From Desmonostoc muscorum FACHB-395 (lineage in GTDB: Bacteria; Cyanobacteriota; Cyanobacteriia; Cyanobacteriales; Nostocaceae), in NCBI RefSeq assembly GCF_014698035.1, contig NZ_JACJSF010000060.1, forward strand, positions 1-49,212: DNA of 49,212 bases, given 5' to 3'. A program made the translations under genes and the position numbers. The notes under the pieces are model-generated. The model had not been told where the DNA came from. It saw only the letters and a program-made list of their open reading frames with translations, and ran no database searches. Shown here one piece after another: positions 24,887 to 32,903 of this stretch (positions are counted from its first letter, which is position 1; the number at the start of each line of letters is the position of its first letter).

Positions 24887-26182
24887 ATGGAAGAATCCTT
24901 GCCCATTACTATTCTGATCAGTGCAACAGTTGTGGCTGGTATTGCTGCTCAAGTTCTAGCTGGTTATTTTCACATTCCTAGTATAGTCTTGCTACTTCTG
25001 TTTGGGATTCTTCTGGGGCGAGATGGTTTTGATTTTTTAGATCCTTCTTTACTGGGCATTGGTTTAGAAGTTGTGGTTTCCCTATCAGTGGCGCTGATTT
25101 TATTGGAGGGTGGTTTAAATCTACAGTTAGGAGAGTTAAAAGAGGTTTCTAGTAGTCTTCGCAATCTTGTTACTTTGGGAGTACTGATTACCTTAACTGG
25201 TGCTGGAATGGCTGCACACTGGCTGAGTGAATTTCCTTGGTCAATTGCTTTTCTTTATGCCTCCTTAGTAGTTGTGACAGGCCCAACAGTAATTAATCCA
25301 CTCCTCAAACAAATTGGTGTAGAAAAAAAAGTCTCAACACTTTTAGAAGGAGAGGGTGTTTTTATCGATCCAATTGGTGCAATTTTGGCTGTGATTGTGC
25401 TTCACTTTGTTTTGAGTGGAAATGTGGAGCCGCTCATTTTAATTAAGGGTCTAGTTTTGCGTTTGGGTATAGGCGTAGTTATTGGTATTGCTGGAGGCTG
25501 GTTACTATCCCAAATTATCAAACAGGATCAATTCTTATCCCAAGAGTTAAAAAATCTAGTTGTTTTAGCTAGTGTCTGGGGTTTATTTAGTTTGGCACAG
25601 GTGTTACGTGGTGAGTCTGGTTTGGTGGTTGCTGTAGTTATGGGGATAGTTTTAAGAGCTAGTAACCTACCTTCAGAATCTTTATTGCGTAAGTTTAATG
25701 AACAGTTGAGCATTTTAGCTAATTCGGTTTTGTTCATTCTGTTAGCAGCAGACTTATCAATTGCCAGTGTTTTCGCTTTAGGTTGGGGTAGTGTTCTGAC
25801 AGTTCTAGCGCTGATGCTAATAGTGCGTCCTATTAATATTTTAATATCTACCTGTAATCAAGGTTTTAACTGGCAAGAGCAGTTATTTTTATCTTGGGTT
25901 GCTCCTCGTGGAATTGTAGCTGCTTCTTTAGCTTCTTTGTTTGCGGTTTCACTTACAAAAGAGGGTATAAATGGCGGTGATTCAATTAAAGCCTTAGTAT
26001 TTTTGACAATAATGATGACAGTTTTTTTCCAAGGATTAACGGCTGGTTGGGTCGCCAGTCTGCTTGATTTACGTTTAGTAGATCAAATAGATCGAGATTG
26101 TTTGCAAGCAACTAATGATGATGTCAATAGCCAAAAAGATGTAGATAAAAACAGCTTGACTTCTGAGTTAATTGAGTCATAG
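24887..26182 (+). CDS. Na+/H+ antiporter (CPA1, NhaP-like)
   Basis: The 431-residue protein has about twelve membrane segments and CPA motifs: GFLHIPSI-type start (YFHIPSIVLLLLFGILLGRDGFDFLDPSLLG), LILLEGGLNLQLGEL in TM3-4, VVTGPTVINPLLKQIG, and EGEGVFIDPIGAILAV containing the cation-binding (D/N)D-equivalent Asp near residue 165, then SWVAPRGIVAASLASLFAV. It exchanges Na+ or K+ for protons. The C-terminus is short and cytoplasmic, without TrkA domains. The gene is preceded by a 313-bp gap and followed 60 bp later by the broken hydrolase gene. It fits the ion-homeostasis theme with clcA and mscS. Confidence 0.93.
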   Translation: MEESLPITILISATVVAGIAAQVLAGYFHIPSIVLLLLFGILLGRDGFDFLDPSLLGIGLEVVVSLSVALILLEGGLNLQLGELKEVSSSLRNLVTLGVLITLTGAGMAAHWLSEFPWSIAFLYASLVVVTGPTVINPLLKQIGVEKKVSTLLEGEGVFIDPIGAILAVIVLHFVLSGNVEPLILIKGLVLRLGIGVVIGIAGGWLLSQIIKQDQFLSQELKNLVVLASVWGLFSLAQVLRGESGLVVAVVMGIVLRASNLPSESLLRKFNEQLSILANSVLFILLAADLSIASVFALGWGSVLTVLALMLIVRPINILISTCNQGFNWQEQLFLSWVAPRGIVAASLASLFAVSLTKEGINGGDSIKALVFLTIMMTVFFQGLTAGWVASLLDLRLVDQIDRDCLQATNDDVNSQKDVDKNSLTSELIES

Positions 26183-26242
26183 CTAAAAATTTTTACTAAC
26201 TTATCGAAATTATCACTCTTGTTCTCATAAATTAGTTTATTT

Positions 26243-27034
26243 ATGTCATCTAAAATTCGTAGTCATCCTGATTTTTTAACTCCCGAATTATCTAACTCTA
26301 ATTATCCACTCTTTGTATTTCTACCTGGAATGGATGAGACTGGCAAGGAATTGATGTATATTCAAACAGCAGGTTTAGAAGCAGCTTTTAATGTACGTTG
26401 TTTTGTCATTCCCCCTGATGTTCTAACAAGTTGGGATGAAATGACAGAAAAAGTAGTAACTTTAATTAAGATAGAACTAGAAAAATTACCGCAATCGCAC
26501 GTTTATCTTTGTGGAGAATCATTCGGTGGTTGCTTGGCGCTGAAAGTATTAGAAAAATGTCCTCAGCTATTTACAAAGATTATTTTAATTAATTCTGCTT
26601 CTTCATTTCATCGAGTACCTTGGTTAAACTTAGGTTCACTTTTATTTCCTTACACACCTCAACTATTTTATAAAATATCCTCATTTTTATCTTTACCCTT
26701 TCTAGCTAATTTAAGTCGAATTTCACCTACTGCAAGACTTGCTCTTTCAAAATCAACTAGTTCCGCACCACAAGAAACTGCTAATCAGCGATTATCCCTG
26801 ATGAGAGAATTTGATGTTGATGAGAATAAATTATCTCAAATTACTCAACCTGTCTTACTAATTGGTAGTAGAAATGACCGACTTTTACCTTCAGAAGCAG
26901 AAGCACAATATTTAAGTAATATTTTCCCTAATCATTAGATAATAACTTTACCTCATAGCGGTCATGCTTGCTTAATTGAAAGTGATGTTAATCTCTATCA
27001 ACTTTTATTATCCGCTAATTTTACTGTTGCATAA
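26243..27034 (+). pseudogene. Alpha/beta hydrolase interrupted by an in-frame amber codon
   Basis: The frame codes for an alpha/beta hydrolase with FLPGMDETGKE, the nucleophile elbow CGESFGG near residue 93 and QPVLLIGSRNDRLLPSEAEAQYL with the acid. A TAG at 26936-26938 stops it after FPNH, but the same frame continues for 31 codons to TAA at 27032 with IITLPHSGHACLIESDVN, which supplies the catalytic His expected in this family. A single base change would restore the full 263-codon gene. The short product lacks the catalytic His and should be inactive as a classical hydrolase. Immediately downstream lies the insertion sequence. Confidence 0.82.
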
Positions 27035-27063
27035 TGTATTATTTTAACTGATATACCATCAGG

Positions 27064-27171
27064 ACTTACGCAACTGGCACAGGCGATCGCTAATTAATGA
27101 TACTTTAGTACTATAAAACTTCCGCAACTGGCACAGGCGATCGCTAATTAATGGTACTCTAGTACTATAAA
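27064..27171. repeat. 54-bp tandem duplication at the IS left end
   Basis: 27064-27117 and 27118-27171 are two consecutive 54-bp copies differing at three positions; each contains GCAACTGGCACAGGCGATCG and ends TAGTACTATAAA. The duplicated unit includes part of the terminal repeat and a HIP1 site. Confidence 0.88.
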
Positions 27172-27286
27172 AAGGTGTTTTTGAAATCAGCCCTTTTTGG
27201 AATTTTTGATAGTAACTAATCAAGTAGATTCCGAGAAAAATTTTATGAGAGAATAAGTAGCGGGTGCGTCGAAAAATCGGTTAGCG

Positions 27287-28050
27287 ATGAAATTTACTAA
27301 ACTTAATTATTGTCAATATCTACTTAGTAGTCAAATCAACTATACCATGACTAATTTAGCAGAGCATTTAGAAAATATTAGTCATGATAAAATTAATTAT
27401 TATCTCAAAAATGAAAAGTTAACTCCTCGCTTACTTTGGGATAATGTCAAAGATTTAATTGTCGCTGACGAAGATGCCTATATTATCTTTGATGATACAG
27501 TTTTAGACAAAAGATTTTCTGAAGAAATTGAAATAGTGCGAAGGCAGTATAGTGGAAATGAACATGGCATCGTCAAAGGGATTGGAATCGTAAATTGCAT
27601 ATACGTTAATCCTAAAACTCTCAATTTCTGGGTAATCGATTATCGTATTTTCGATCCTGACAATGATGGTTTAACTAAGTTAGACCATGTGAAAAATATG
27701 CTGCAAGGGCTTGTATATCAAAAGCTTTTGCCTTTCGATACAGTTTTAATGGATACTTGGTATGCAGTCAATAGTTTAATGCTTTATATCGATAGTTTAG
27801 AGAAAATTTATTATTGTCCTTTAAAGACTAACCGTTTAGTAGATGATACTTTTGGCAAAGAGAAATATAAGAATATTGAATCTTTGTCATGGAGTAATGA
27901 GGATTTAGAATGTGGTAAAATAATAAAAATTAAAGCGTTTCCTGCTGAGAAAAAAGTGAAACTTTTCCGGGTTACTATCTCTACCGATAGAACGGATTAT
28001 GTCGCAACCAACGATTTATCTCAAAGCTCTACGGATGTTGCACAAAAGGT
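27287..28050 (+). pseudogene. Transposase, N-terminal part
   Basis: Residues 1-254 read as a DDE transposase: the first catalytic Asp region is AYIIFDDTVLDKRFSEEIEIVRRQYSGNEHGIVKGIGIVNCIYVN and the second is LPFDTVLMDTWYAVNSL, followed by YYCPLKTNRLVDD and FRVTISTDRTDYVATNDLSQSSTDVAQKV. The frame then runs into the inverted segment, adding 20 unrelated residues (RTYATGTKCGRSFAPPCSN) before the stop at 28111. The third acidic region (IRWKIEEFHREIKQ) is on the other strand, so the protein lacks its last catalytic residue. Confidence 0.82.
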
Positions 28051-28113
28051 CAGGACTTACGCAACTGGCACAAAATGTGGGCGGAGCTTCGCTCCACCAT
28101 GCAGTAATTGAAA

Positions 28114-28363
28114 TCAGACCAAACACATATGAACGTCTGGGCGTTTTAGTTGCTGAATTAAATAATTAGAAAGTAAGTTATGCTTAATTTTATAAATAGT
28201 TTGACCTGTTTGATAGGCTAAAGTTTTCAGTCTCAGCCAAACCAACATAGCACAAGAAATATGATTTCTCTGAAGACGAGCTTTCCGACATTGACATGAT
28301 TCAATGCCAGTTAACTGCTTTATTTCTCTATGAAACTCCTCTATTTTCCAACGAATTTTACAC
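28114..28363 (-). pseudogene. Transposase, C-terminal part, inverted
   Basis: The minus-strand frame encodes CKIRWKIEEFHREIKQLTGIESCQCRKARLQRNHISCAMLVWLRLKTLAYQ and a basic tail, the expected continuation of the plus-strand transposase, with the E of WKIEEFHRE as third catalytic acid. A GTG at 28365 gives an open start, but this is only the accidental edge of the inversion. Together with the N-part it makes a transposase of about 335 residues. Confidence 0.8.
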
Positions 28364-28389
28364 ACCTTTATAGTTTTTGGGGGTGATGT

Positions 28390-30720
28390 TTGAGTTTATT
28401 TCGTAGGAATTACAGGCAAACTAGACCTAAGAGTAAGCGATCGCATCTAAAAAACCGTCTCTATTCTACTGGGATGTTTGTGTTTGTCGTACTATCTCTC
28501 TCCAGTGGACTAGGCTACCGTTTTTATAACCAACCAAAACTGGATGTAGGTAAGATAGCTCCCCAAACGCTTACCGCACCAAGTTCAGCCAATGTTGAAG
28601 ATGTAAAAACAACAGAAGAAAGACGCAGGGAGGCTCGTAGCGGTGCTTCAGCAGTCTGGGTTGACGATCCAGTAATTAATGAGCAAATTCACCAAAATCT
28701 CCAGCAATTATTCACAAAAGGCAATCAAATCCGCGAAAATTTGGGCAATTTTCCCTTTTTTAAGACTTCAGTGTTTTCCACTGCTACACAAACTTACCTG
28801 CGACAAGCACCAGAACCTCAATGGCAGCAAGTATTACGAGGTTTGGATAAAAATAGCAATCTGACTGGTTTAAATTCTGCCCAGCAGCTAGCAGTAAAAA
28901 AACTGCGAACTTACCGAGAGTCTAACTCCTCCCAAGCTTTTGCTCAACTATTAAAAGCGATCGCCCAAGCTCGTCAGCGCTATAATATCAGCCTAAAAGC
29001 CCTGAGCGCGATGTCTAAAGACAACACGCAAAGCGTCTATGCCCAACCCGAAACCCTTTACGATGTCACTTTCTTAAACCTGTCTGATACAGATTGGCAA
29101 AAAACTCAAATCCAAGTGCGTCAAACTTTAGACCGAATGTTAGCACAGGGCATTTATCCTGGGCTATCCAAGGCTAACCTGAACTCTGCAATCGGGATGC
29201 AGGTGAGTGTTTCTGTGCCAAAAATTGCACAACCTTTAGCCAGCCGATTGCTATCAGAGGCGATCGCACCTAATCTAATTAAAGATATTGAGCAAACCAA
29301 GCTGATTGCAGAACAAGCAGCCGAAGCAGTAGAACCGGCGATCGTCAGCATTCAAAAAGGTGAAGTTATCGTTCAGGCTGGAGCAAAAATTACCCAGGCT
29401 GATTTTGTTCTATTAGACCACTTTCACTTGAGTCAACGCGGAATCGATTGGCTGCATCTGATTCGTTTTAGTGGGATGGTGGGATTGGCTGTGGCTGTTT
29501 TCAAACTGGTAGAACGAAGGATTTACGCCAAATTACGACGGAGCGATTATCTCTTGATACTGCTCCTTACTCTCAGTGCGCCGTTGCTAATAATCTTGAC
29601 CAAATCATTTACAGGCTTACCTGCTATTGGTTTGCTTGTTGGTAGCTTCTACGGTACTGCGATCGGAGGTACTGTTATGGGGTTACTAACGATATTGCTC
29701 TCAATGGGAACGGAACTTAGCTGGCATTATTTAGTACCTAGTGCAGCTGGCGGAATTCTTGGCGGATTGATGGCGGGACAATGGCGATTCCCTGGTAGAG
29801 AAGCACTGCGAACGCGAGAGGAATTAGCTACTTTGGGAATCTTAATTGGGTTGACGCAGGGAGTAGTTTATTTGTTGGTCAACACTGCGATCGCACCCCT
29901 TTGGTATGCTGTGCTGGGTGCAGCAGTCCTCAACGGTTTAGCAGGGTTAGTTTGGAGCATCTTAGCACTAGGTTTAAGCCCCTACCTAGAAGCTTTCTTT
30001 GATCTAGTCACACCTATTCGTCTGGCTGAATTGTCCAATCCCAACCGACCTTTATTAAAACGCCTAGCTAATGAAGCTCCTGGAACCTTCCAGCACACAC
30101 TGTTTGTCGCTACTCTAGCAGAAGCTGCGGCACGAGCATTAAATTGTAATGTGGAACTGGTTAGGGCTGGGGTTCTCTATCATGACATTGGTAAAATGCA
30201 TGACCCTCTAGGATTTATTGAAAATCAAATGGGAGGTATTAATAAACACGATGTGATTAATGATCCCTGGAAAAGTGCCGAAATTATCAAAAAGCATGTG
30301 AGCGAAGGGTTGGTAATGGCTCGTCAACACAAGCTACCAAGCGCTATTCAGGCATTTATTCCCGAACATCAAGGAACCATTTTAATTGCATATTTCTACC
30401 AACAAGCACAGCAACAGCAACAAAATCCTGAAAAAGTTTTACACGAATCAGATTTCCGCTATGACGGCCCCATTCCCCAATCCAAAGAAACGGGGATTGC
30501 TATATTGGCTGATGCTTGTGAGGCGGCATTACGCTCCCTCAAAGACGCAACCCCAGAAGCAGCACTGGCAATGGTAAATAAAATCCTGAAAGCACGTTGG
30601 CAGGATAATCAGTTGGTAGATTCAGGGTTAACACGGGCAGAGATGTCTCAAATTGCTCATATTTTTGTCCAGGTTTGGCAGCAATTTCATCACCAACGGA
30701 TTGCCTATCCTAAACTTTAG
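28390..30720 (+). CDS. 7TM-HD (PgpH-like) cyclic-di-AMP phosphodiesterase family protein
   Basis: The 776-residue membrane protein has TM1 (VFVVLSLSSGLGYRF), an extracellular 7TMR-HDED domain (about residues 60-340), seven membrane helices (about 350-530), and a cytoplasmic HD domain: PGTFQHTLFVATLAEAAA, LVRAGVLYHDIGKMHDPLGFIENQMG, IIKKHVSEGLVMARQHKLPSAIQAFIPEHQG, with the metal-binding His and Asp residues. PgpH-type enzymes hydrolyse cyclic-di-AMP. The only upstream start in frame is TTG 28390, directly after a TGA and 20 bp from the insertion sequence; family members usually have about 15-20 more residues, so the IS may have removed the natural start and promoter. Confidence 0.9.
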   Translation: MSLFRRNYRQTRPKSKRSHLKNRLYSTGMFVFVVLSLSSGLGYRFYNQPKLDVGKIAPQTLTAPSSANVEDVKTTEERRREARSGASAVWVDDPVINEQIHQNLQQLFTKGNQIRENLGNFPFFKTSVFSTATQTYLRQAPEPQWQQVLRGLDKNSNLTGLNSAQQLAVKKLRTYRESNSSQAFAQLLKAIAQARQRYNISLKALSAMSKDNTQSVYAQPETLYDVTFLNLSDTDWQKTQIQVRQTLDRMLAQGIYPGLSKANLNSAIGMQVSVSVPKIAQPLASRLLSEAIAPNLIKDIEQTKLIAEQAAEAVEPAIVSIQKGEVIVQAGAKITQADFVLLDHFHLSQRGIDWLHLIRFSGMVGLAVAVFKLVERRIYAKLRRSDYLLILLLTLSAPLLIILTKSFTGLPAIGLLVGSFYGTAIGGTVMGLLTILLSMGTELSWHYLVPSAAGGILGGLMAGQWRFPGREALRTREELATLGILIGLTQGVVYLLVNTAIAPLWYAVLGAAVLNGLAGLVWSILALGLSPYLEAFFDLVTPIRLAELSNPNRPLLKRLANEAPGTFQHTLFVATLAEAAARALNCNVELVRAGVLYHDIGKMHDPLGFIENQMGGINKHDVINDPWKSAEIIKKHVSEGLVMARQHKLPSAIQAFIPEHQGTILIAYFYQQAQQQQQNPEKVLHESDFRYDGPIPQSKETGIAILADACEAALRSLKDATPEAALAMVNKILKARWQDNQLVDSGLTRAEMSQIAHIFVQVWQQFHHQRIAYPKL

Positions 30721-30780
30721 ATATTAGCTAAGGCTACTCCTGGATTTCCAAAGTGCGATAGAGTTAATTTGGAATAGGTT

Positions 30781-30877
30781 GCGATCGCTATTCCTGTGAG
30801 TCGTAATTTTTAGGCCATCGCCTCAACAATCTATCTTTTAAAGGCGATCGCTATTCCTGTGAGTCGTGATTTTTAGG
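30781..30877. repeat. HIP1-bounded 34-bp repeats, copies 1-2
   Basis: GCGATCGCTATTCCTGTGAG-TCGTAATTTTTAGG occurs at 30781-30814 and 30844-30877. The same unit recurs three times after the next gene (31621-31762). Confidence 0.82.
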
Positions 30878-30978
30878 CGATCTCTCTTCTGCTCTTAATA
30901 TATCGTATATTAGGTATTGGAGCCTAGATAAAATCTCTAGACTTTTAAACTTCATGTAATTACTACAAGAATTTAACC

Positions 30979-31620
30979 GTGATTACAAATGCTAGTAGCC
31001 TTACCCTTGGCGCTCTCCGTCAAACTTTTGGCTTGAGACTAGACTCTAGCGATCGCTTTTTTGATGAATGGTTAAATAATGCGCCGACTCTAACCGAAGC
31101 GGAACTACAAGGACTAGATCGCCTCACTCGAAACTATACCTATCTCAGTCAAGAAGAACCACCTCTCGAAGAAATTGTTAAGCTTGTAGTTATATCACCA
31201 TTGCTAGATTTAGCAGGTTTCTATCAGTTTCCTTTTTTGGTAAAAGCAGAAGTAAGTACCAATATCGAAGTTGCAGACGAAGCTAATGCTATTGCAGTTC
31301 AAGGCAGGATTGATATTTTGGTGATTCAAGATAGTTTTTGGATTTTGGTAATCGAGTCAAAGCCTGCAAGACTAGACGTTACGGCGGGAATTCCCCAAGC
31401 ACTTACTTATTTGTTGAGCGCTCCCAACTTACAGTCAAGTTGTTATGCAATGGTTACAAACGGAAGAGAAGTATTGTTTTTGAAATGCGATCGCCACCAA
31501 AATGTCCCTCAATATACTAGATCCCATACTTATCGGTTACTTGAAAATACATCAGAACGTATCCAAGTTTTGCAGGGACTTAAACAAATTGGGGCTTATA
31601 TTGGCGATTTGAGGAGTTAG
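30979..31620 (+). CDS. PD-(D/E)XK nuclease-like protein
   Basis: The 213-residue protein has a restriction-endonuclease-like core: VQGRIDILVIQDSFWILVIESKPARLD (residues of about 105-130), giving the D and E-x-K of PD-(D/E)XK folds, after an upstream helix EEIVKLVVISPLLDLAGFY with a Glu. Many cyanobacterial proteins of this kind are annotated as type I restriction R-subunit-like, but they lack helicase and are of unknown role. The start is GTG 30979. It stands alone and is flanked on both sides by the 34-bp HIP1-bounded repeats. The fold assignment is moderate; activity is unproven. Confidence 0.72.
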   Translation: MITNASSLTLGALRQTFGLRLDSSDRFFDEWLNNAPTLTEAELQGLDRLTRNYTYLSQEEPPLEEIVKLVVISPLLDLAGFYQFPFLVKAEVSTNIEVADEANAIAVQGRIDILVIQDSFWILVIESKPARLDVTAGIPQALTYLLSAPNLQSSCYAMVTNGREVLFLKCDRHQNVPQYTRSHTYRLLENTSERIQVLQGLKQIGAYIGDLRS

Positions 31621-31762
31621 GCGATCGCTATTTCTCTGAGTCGTAATTTTTTGGCGATCGCTATTCCTGTGAGTCATGATTTTTAGCCGATCGCCTCAAT
31701 TATCTAACCACTAAAGGTTTTGCTGTATGTGATCGCTATTCCTGTGAGTCATAATTTTTAGG
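31621..31762. repeat. HIP1-bounded 34-bp repeats, copies 3-5
   Basis: Copies begin at 31621, 31654 and 31729 (the last starting GTGATCGC). Consensus: GCGATCGCTATTCCTGTGAG then TCRTRATTTTTAG, bounded by HIP1 palindromes. The 3' unit ends in GCGATCGC, so the unit can fold or recombine through these ends. Confidence 0.82.
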
Positions 31763-31797
31763 CGATCGCGTAACATAGAATTATAACTGACTTCAAA

Positions 31798-31989
31798 ATG
31801 GCAAATTATATGCTAGGAGCAAATATACGCGACAACCAAGAGCTTTCTCAGCTAATCCAACAAGCCAAATCTAAGCGAGAAGCGATCGCCTTAGTCCAAG
31901 AAGGGCAACCAAAAGCAGTAGTCATCTCAGTTGCTCCCGACTTAATGAATTCTCAATATTTAAAAAGCTGGTTTACTAATTGCTTTTAG
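31798..31989 (+). CDS. Phd/YefM-like antitoxin, orphan
   Basis: The 63-residue protein has a short pattern ELSQLIQQAKSKREAIALVQEGQPKAVVISVA that resembles the Phd/YefM core (helix, then beta hairpin, ending in a V-x-V-I-S-V strand). Length is a little below that of the family, and the C-terminal toxin-binding tail (LMNSQYLKSWFTNCF) is short. No toxin gene follows; the next gene is on the other strand. Either an orphan antitoxin or a degraded one. Confidence 0.5.
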   Translation: MANYMLGANIRDNQELSQLIQQAKSKREAIALVQEGQPKAVVISVAPDLMNSQYLKSWFTNCF

Positions 31990-32136
31990 ATAAAAATTAA
32001 AATTCCCCAAACCAATAATTAAATTGATTTGGAGAACTAATAGTGTTCTAGTGTAAAAGAAGAGGTTAACTTCAGTAATTGTAGTCTAACAATCAGTTGT
32101 AAAGATAAGAGGTAAATATCGGGTAGAAATCGGGTA
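31990..32136. repeat. Duplicated regulatory segment, copy 1
   Basis: This 147-bp segment aligns with 35041-35174: AAAATTAAAATTC(C/T)CCAAAC at the left, ATTT GGAGA in the middle, and ATCGGGTAGAAATCGG at the right. The right end holds ATCGGGTA twice at 11-bp period (32118-32125, 32129-32136). It ends 5 bp before the regulator stop codon. Confidence 0.72.
31992..32032 (-). terminator. Possible Rho-independent terminator of the response regulator
   Basis: On the minus strand CCAAATCAAT...ATTGGTTTGG (32007-32032) forms a 10-bp stem with one G-U pair, followed by GGGGAATTTTAATTTTTA. It is about 110 bp past the regulator stop. The stem is AT-rich, so moderate confidence. Confidence 0.5.
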
Positions 32137-32141
32137 TTTTC

Positions 32142-32843
32142 CTAAAGCTGCTTTAAGCGATAGCCCAATCCATGAACTGTCTCAATAAAATCATCAGCAG
32201 CACCTACGTCTTTAAGTTTATACCGTAAACTTTTAATGTGAGACTTAACAGTTTCTTCGCTCGGAGGGTCATCAAGTGACCAAATACGCTCAATAATTCC
32301 GGCTCGACTTAGCACCCGCCGACCGCTAGAAACCATTAATTCTAAAAGAGCAAATTCTTTGGGCGTTAGATGTAAAGACTGGTCAGAGTATGTGGCTTCA
32401 TAAGTGCTAGAATTTAAACGCAGATTACCCCAACCAAAGTCTGAAGAAGATGTTGCGGCACTATTGCGGCGCAATAGTGCGCGAACACGAGCCATTAACT
32501 CTGGCATTTCAAAAGGTTTAACCATATAATCATCTGCCCCAGCATCCAACCCAGTAATTTTGTCACCAAGGGTATCGCGTGCTGTTAACATGAGTACAGG
32601 TATTGTAATGTTGCGTGATAAACTATGCCTTGATGTAGGCGATCGCAAGCGTTGACAAAAACTTACACCATCTAACTTAGGTAAAGTAATATCTAGTACC
32701 ACCAAATCATATTCCAACACTTTGATGCAATCCCATGCTTCCTCTCCATCTTGGGCTATATCTACCACATATTGACGGTCAGTCAGGGCTTCCATCAGCA
32801 TCTCTGCTAACTGGACATCATCTTCAACTACCAAAATCCGCAT
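32142..32843 (-). CDS. OmpR-family response regulator
   Basis: The 233-residue protein has a receiver (MRILVVEDDVQLAEMLMEAL, phospho-Asp in LVVLDITLPKLDG, Thr in MLTARD, Lys in MVKPFEMPELMARVRALLRR) and a winged helix (LHLTPKEFALLELMVSSGRRVLSRAGIIERIWSLDDPPSEETVKSHIKSLRYKLKD...IETVHGLGYRL). It is 60 bp downstream of the PBP gene on the same strand, so it may share its transcript. The direct-repeat segment ends next to its stop codon. Its kinase partner may be the kinase at 35283, which lies beyond the PBP gene on the opposite strand (inference from proximity). Confidence 0.9.
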   Translation of the reverse strand: MRILVVEDDVQLAEMLMEALTDRQYVVDIAQDGEEAWDCIKVLEYDLVVLDITLPKLDGVSFCQRLRSPTSRHSLSRNITIPVLMLTARDTLGDKITGLDAGADDYMVKPFEMPELMARVRALLRRNSAATSSSDFGWGNLRLNSSTYEATYSDQSLHLTPKEFALLELMVSSGRRVLSRAGIIERIWSLDDPPSEETVKSHIKSLRYKLKDVGAADDFIETVHGLGYRLKQL

Positions 32844-32903
32844 TGTCAGAATATTTGTAAATTAAAAAACTAGAATAGATTCCAATACTTAACTTTAATA
32901 CTT

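Larger units (their letters stand above)
27060..28363 (+). mobile_element. Insertion sequence with inverted right portion (IS701/IS4-like)
   Basis: The left end CAGGACTTACGCAACTGG (27060) and the same sequence at 28051 are in direct orientation. The transposase N-part reads plus from 27287 and its C-part reads minus (28114-28363), so the segment 28051-28363 is inverted. Turning it back places the end repeat as an inverted terminal repeat at 28363 and rejoins QKV with CKIRWKIEEF. The inverted segment is flanked by AAAGGT (28045-28050) and ACCTTT (28364-28369). The original element was thus about 1.3 kb with ends of at least 20 bp. It is now inactive. Family name from transposase resemblance only. 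Confidence 0.8.

Noticed and set aside
27268..27300. Third copy of the AAATCGGTTAG operator upstream of the transposase
   Set aside because: Only one half-site is present and the sequence belongs to the insertion sequence; similarity is within chance for AT-rich DNA.
30781..31762. Possible CRISPR array from repeated 34-bp units
   Set aside because: Only two and three copies with irregular spacing, no unique spacers of constant length and no cas genes; the units are HIP1-bounded dispersed repeats.
31992..32032. Small RNA gene in the duplicated segment
   Set aside because: The hairpin is weak and AT-rich and is better explained as a terminator or decayed duplicate; no promoter could be assigned.
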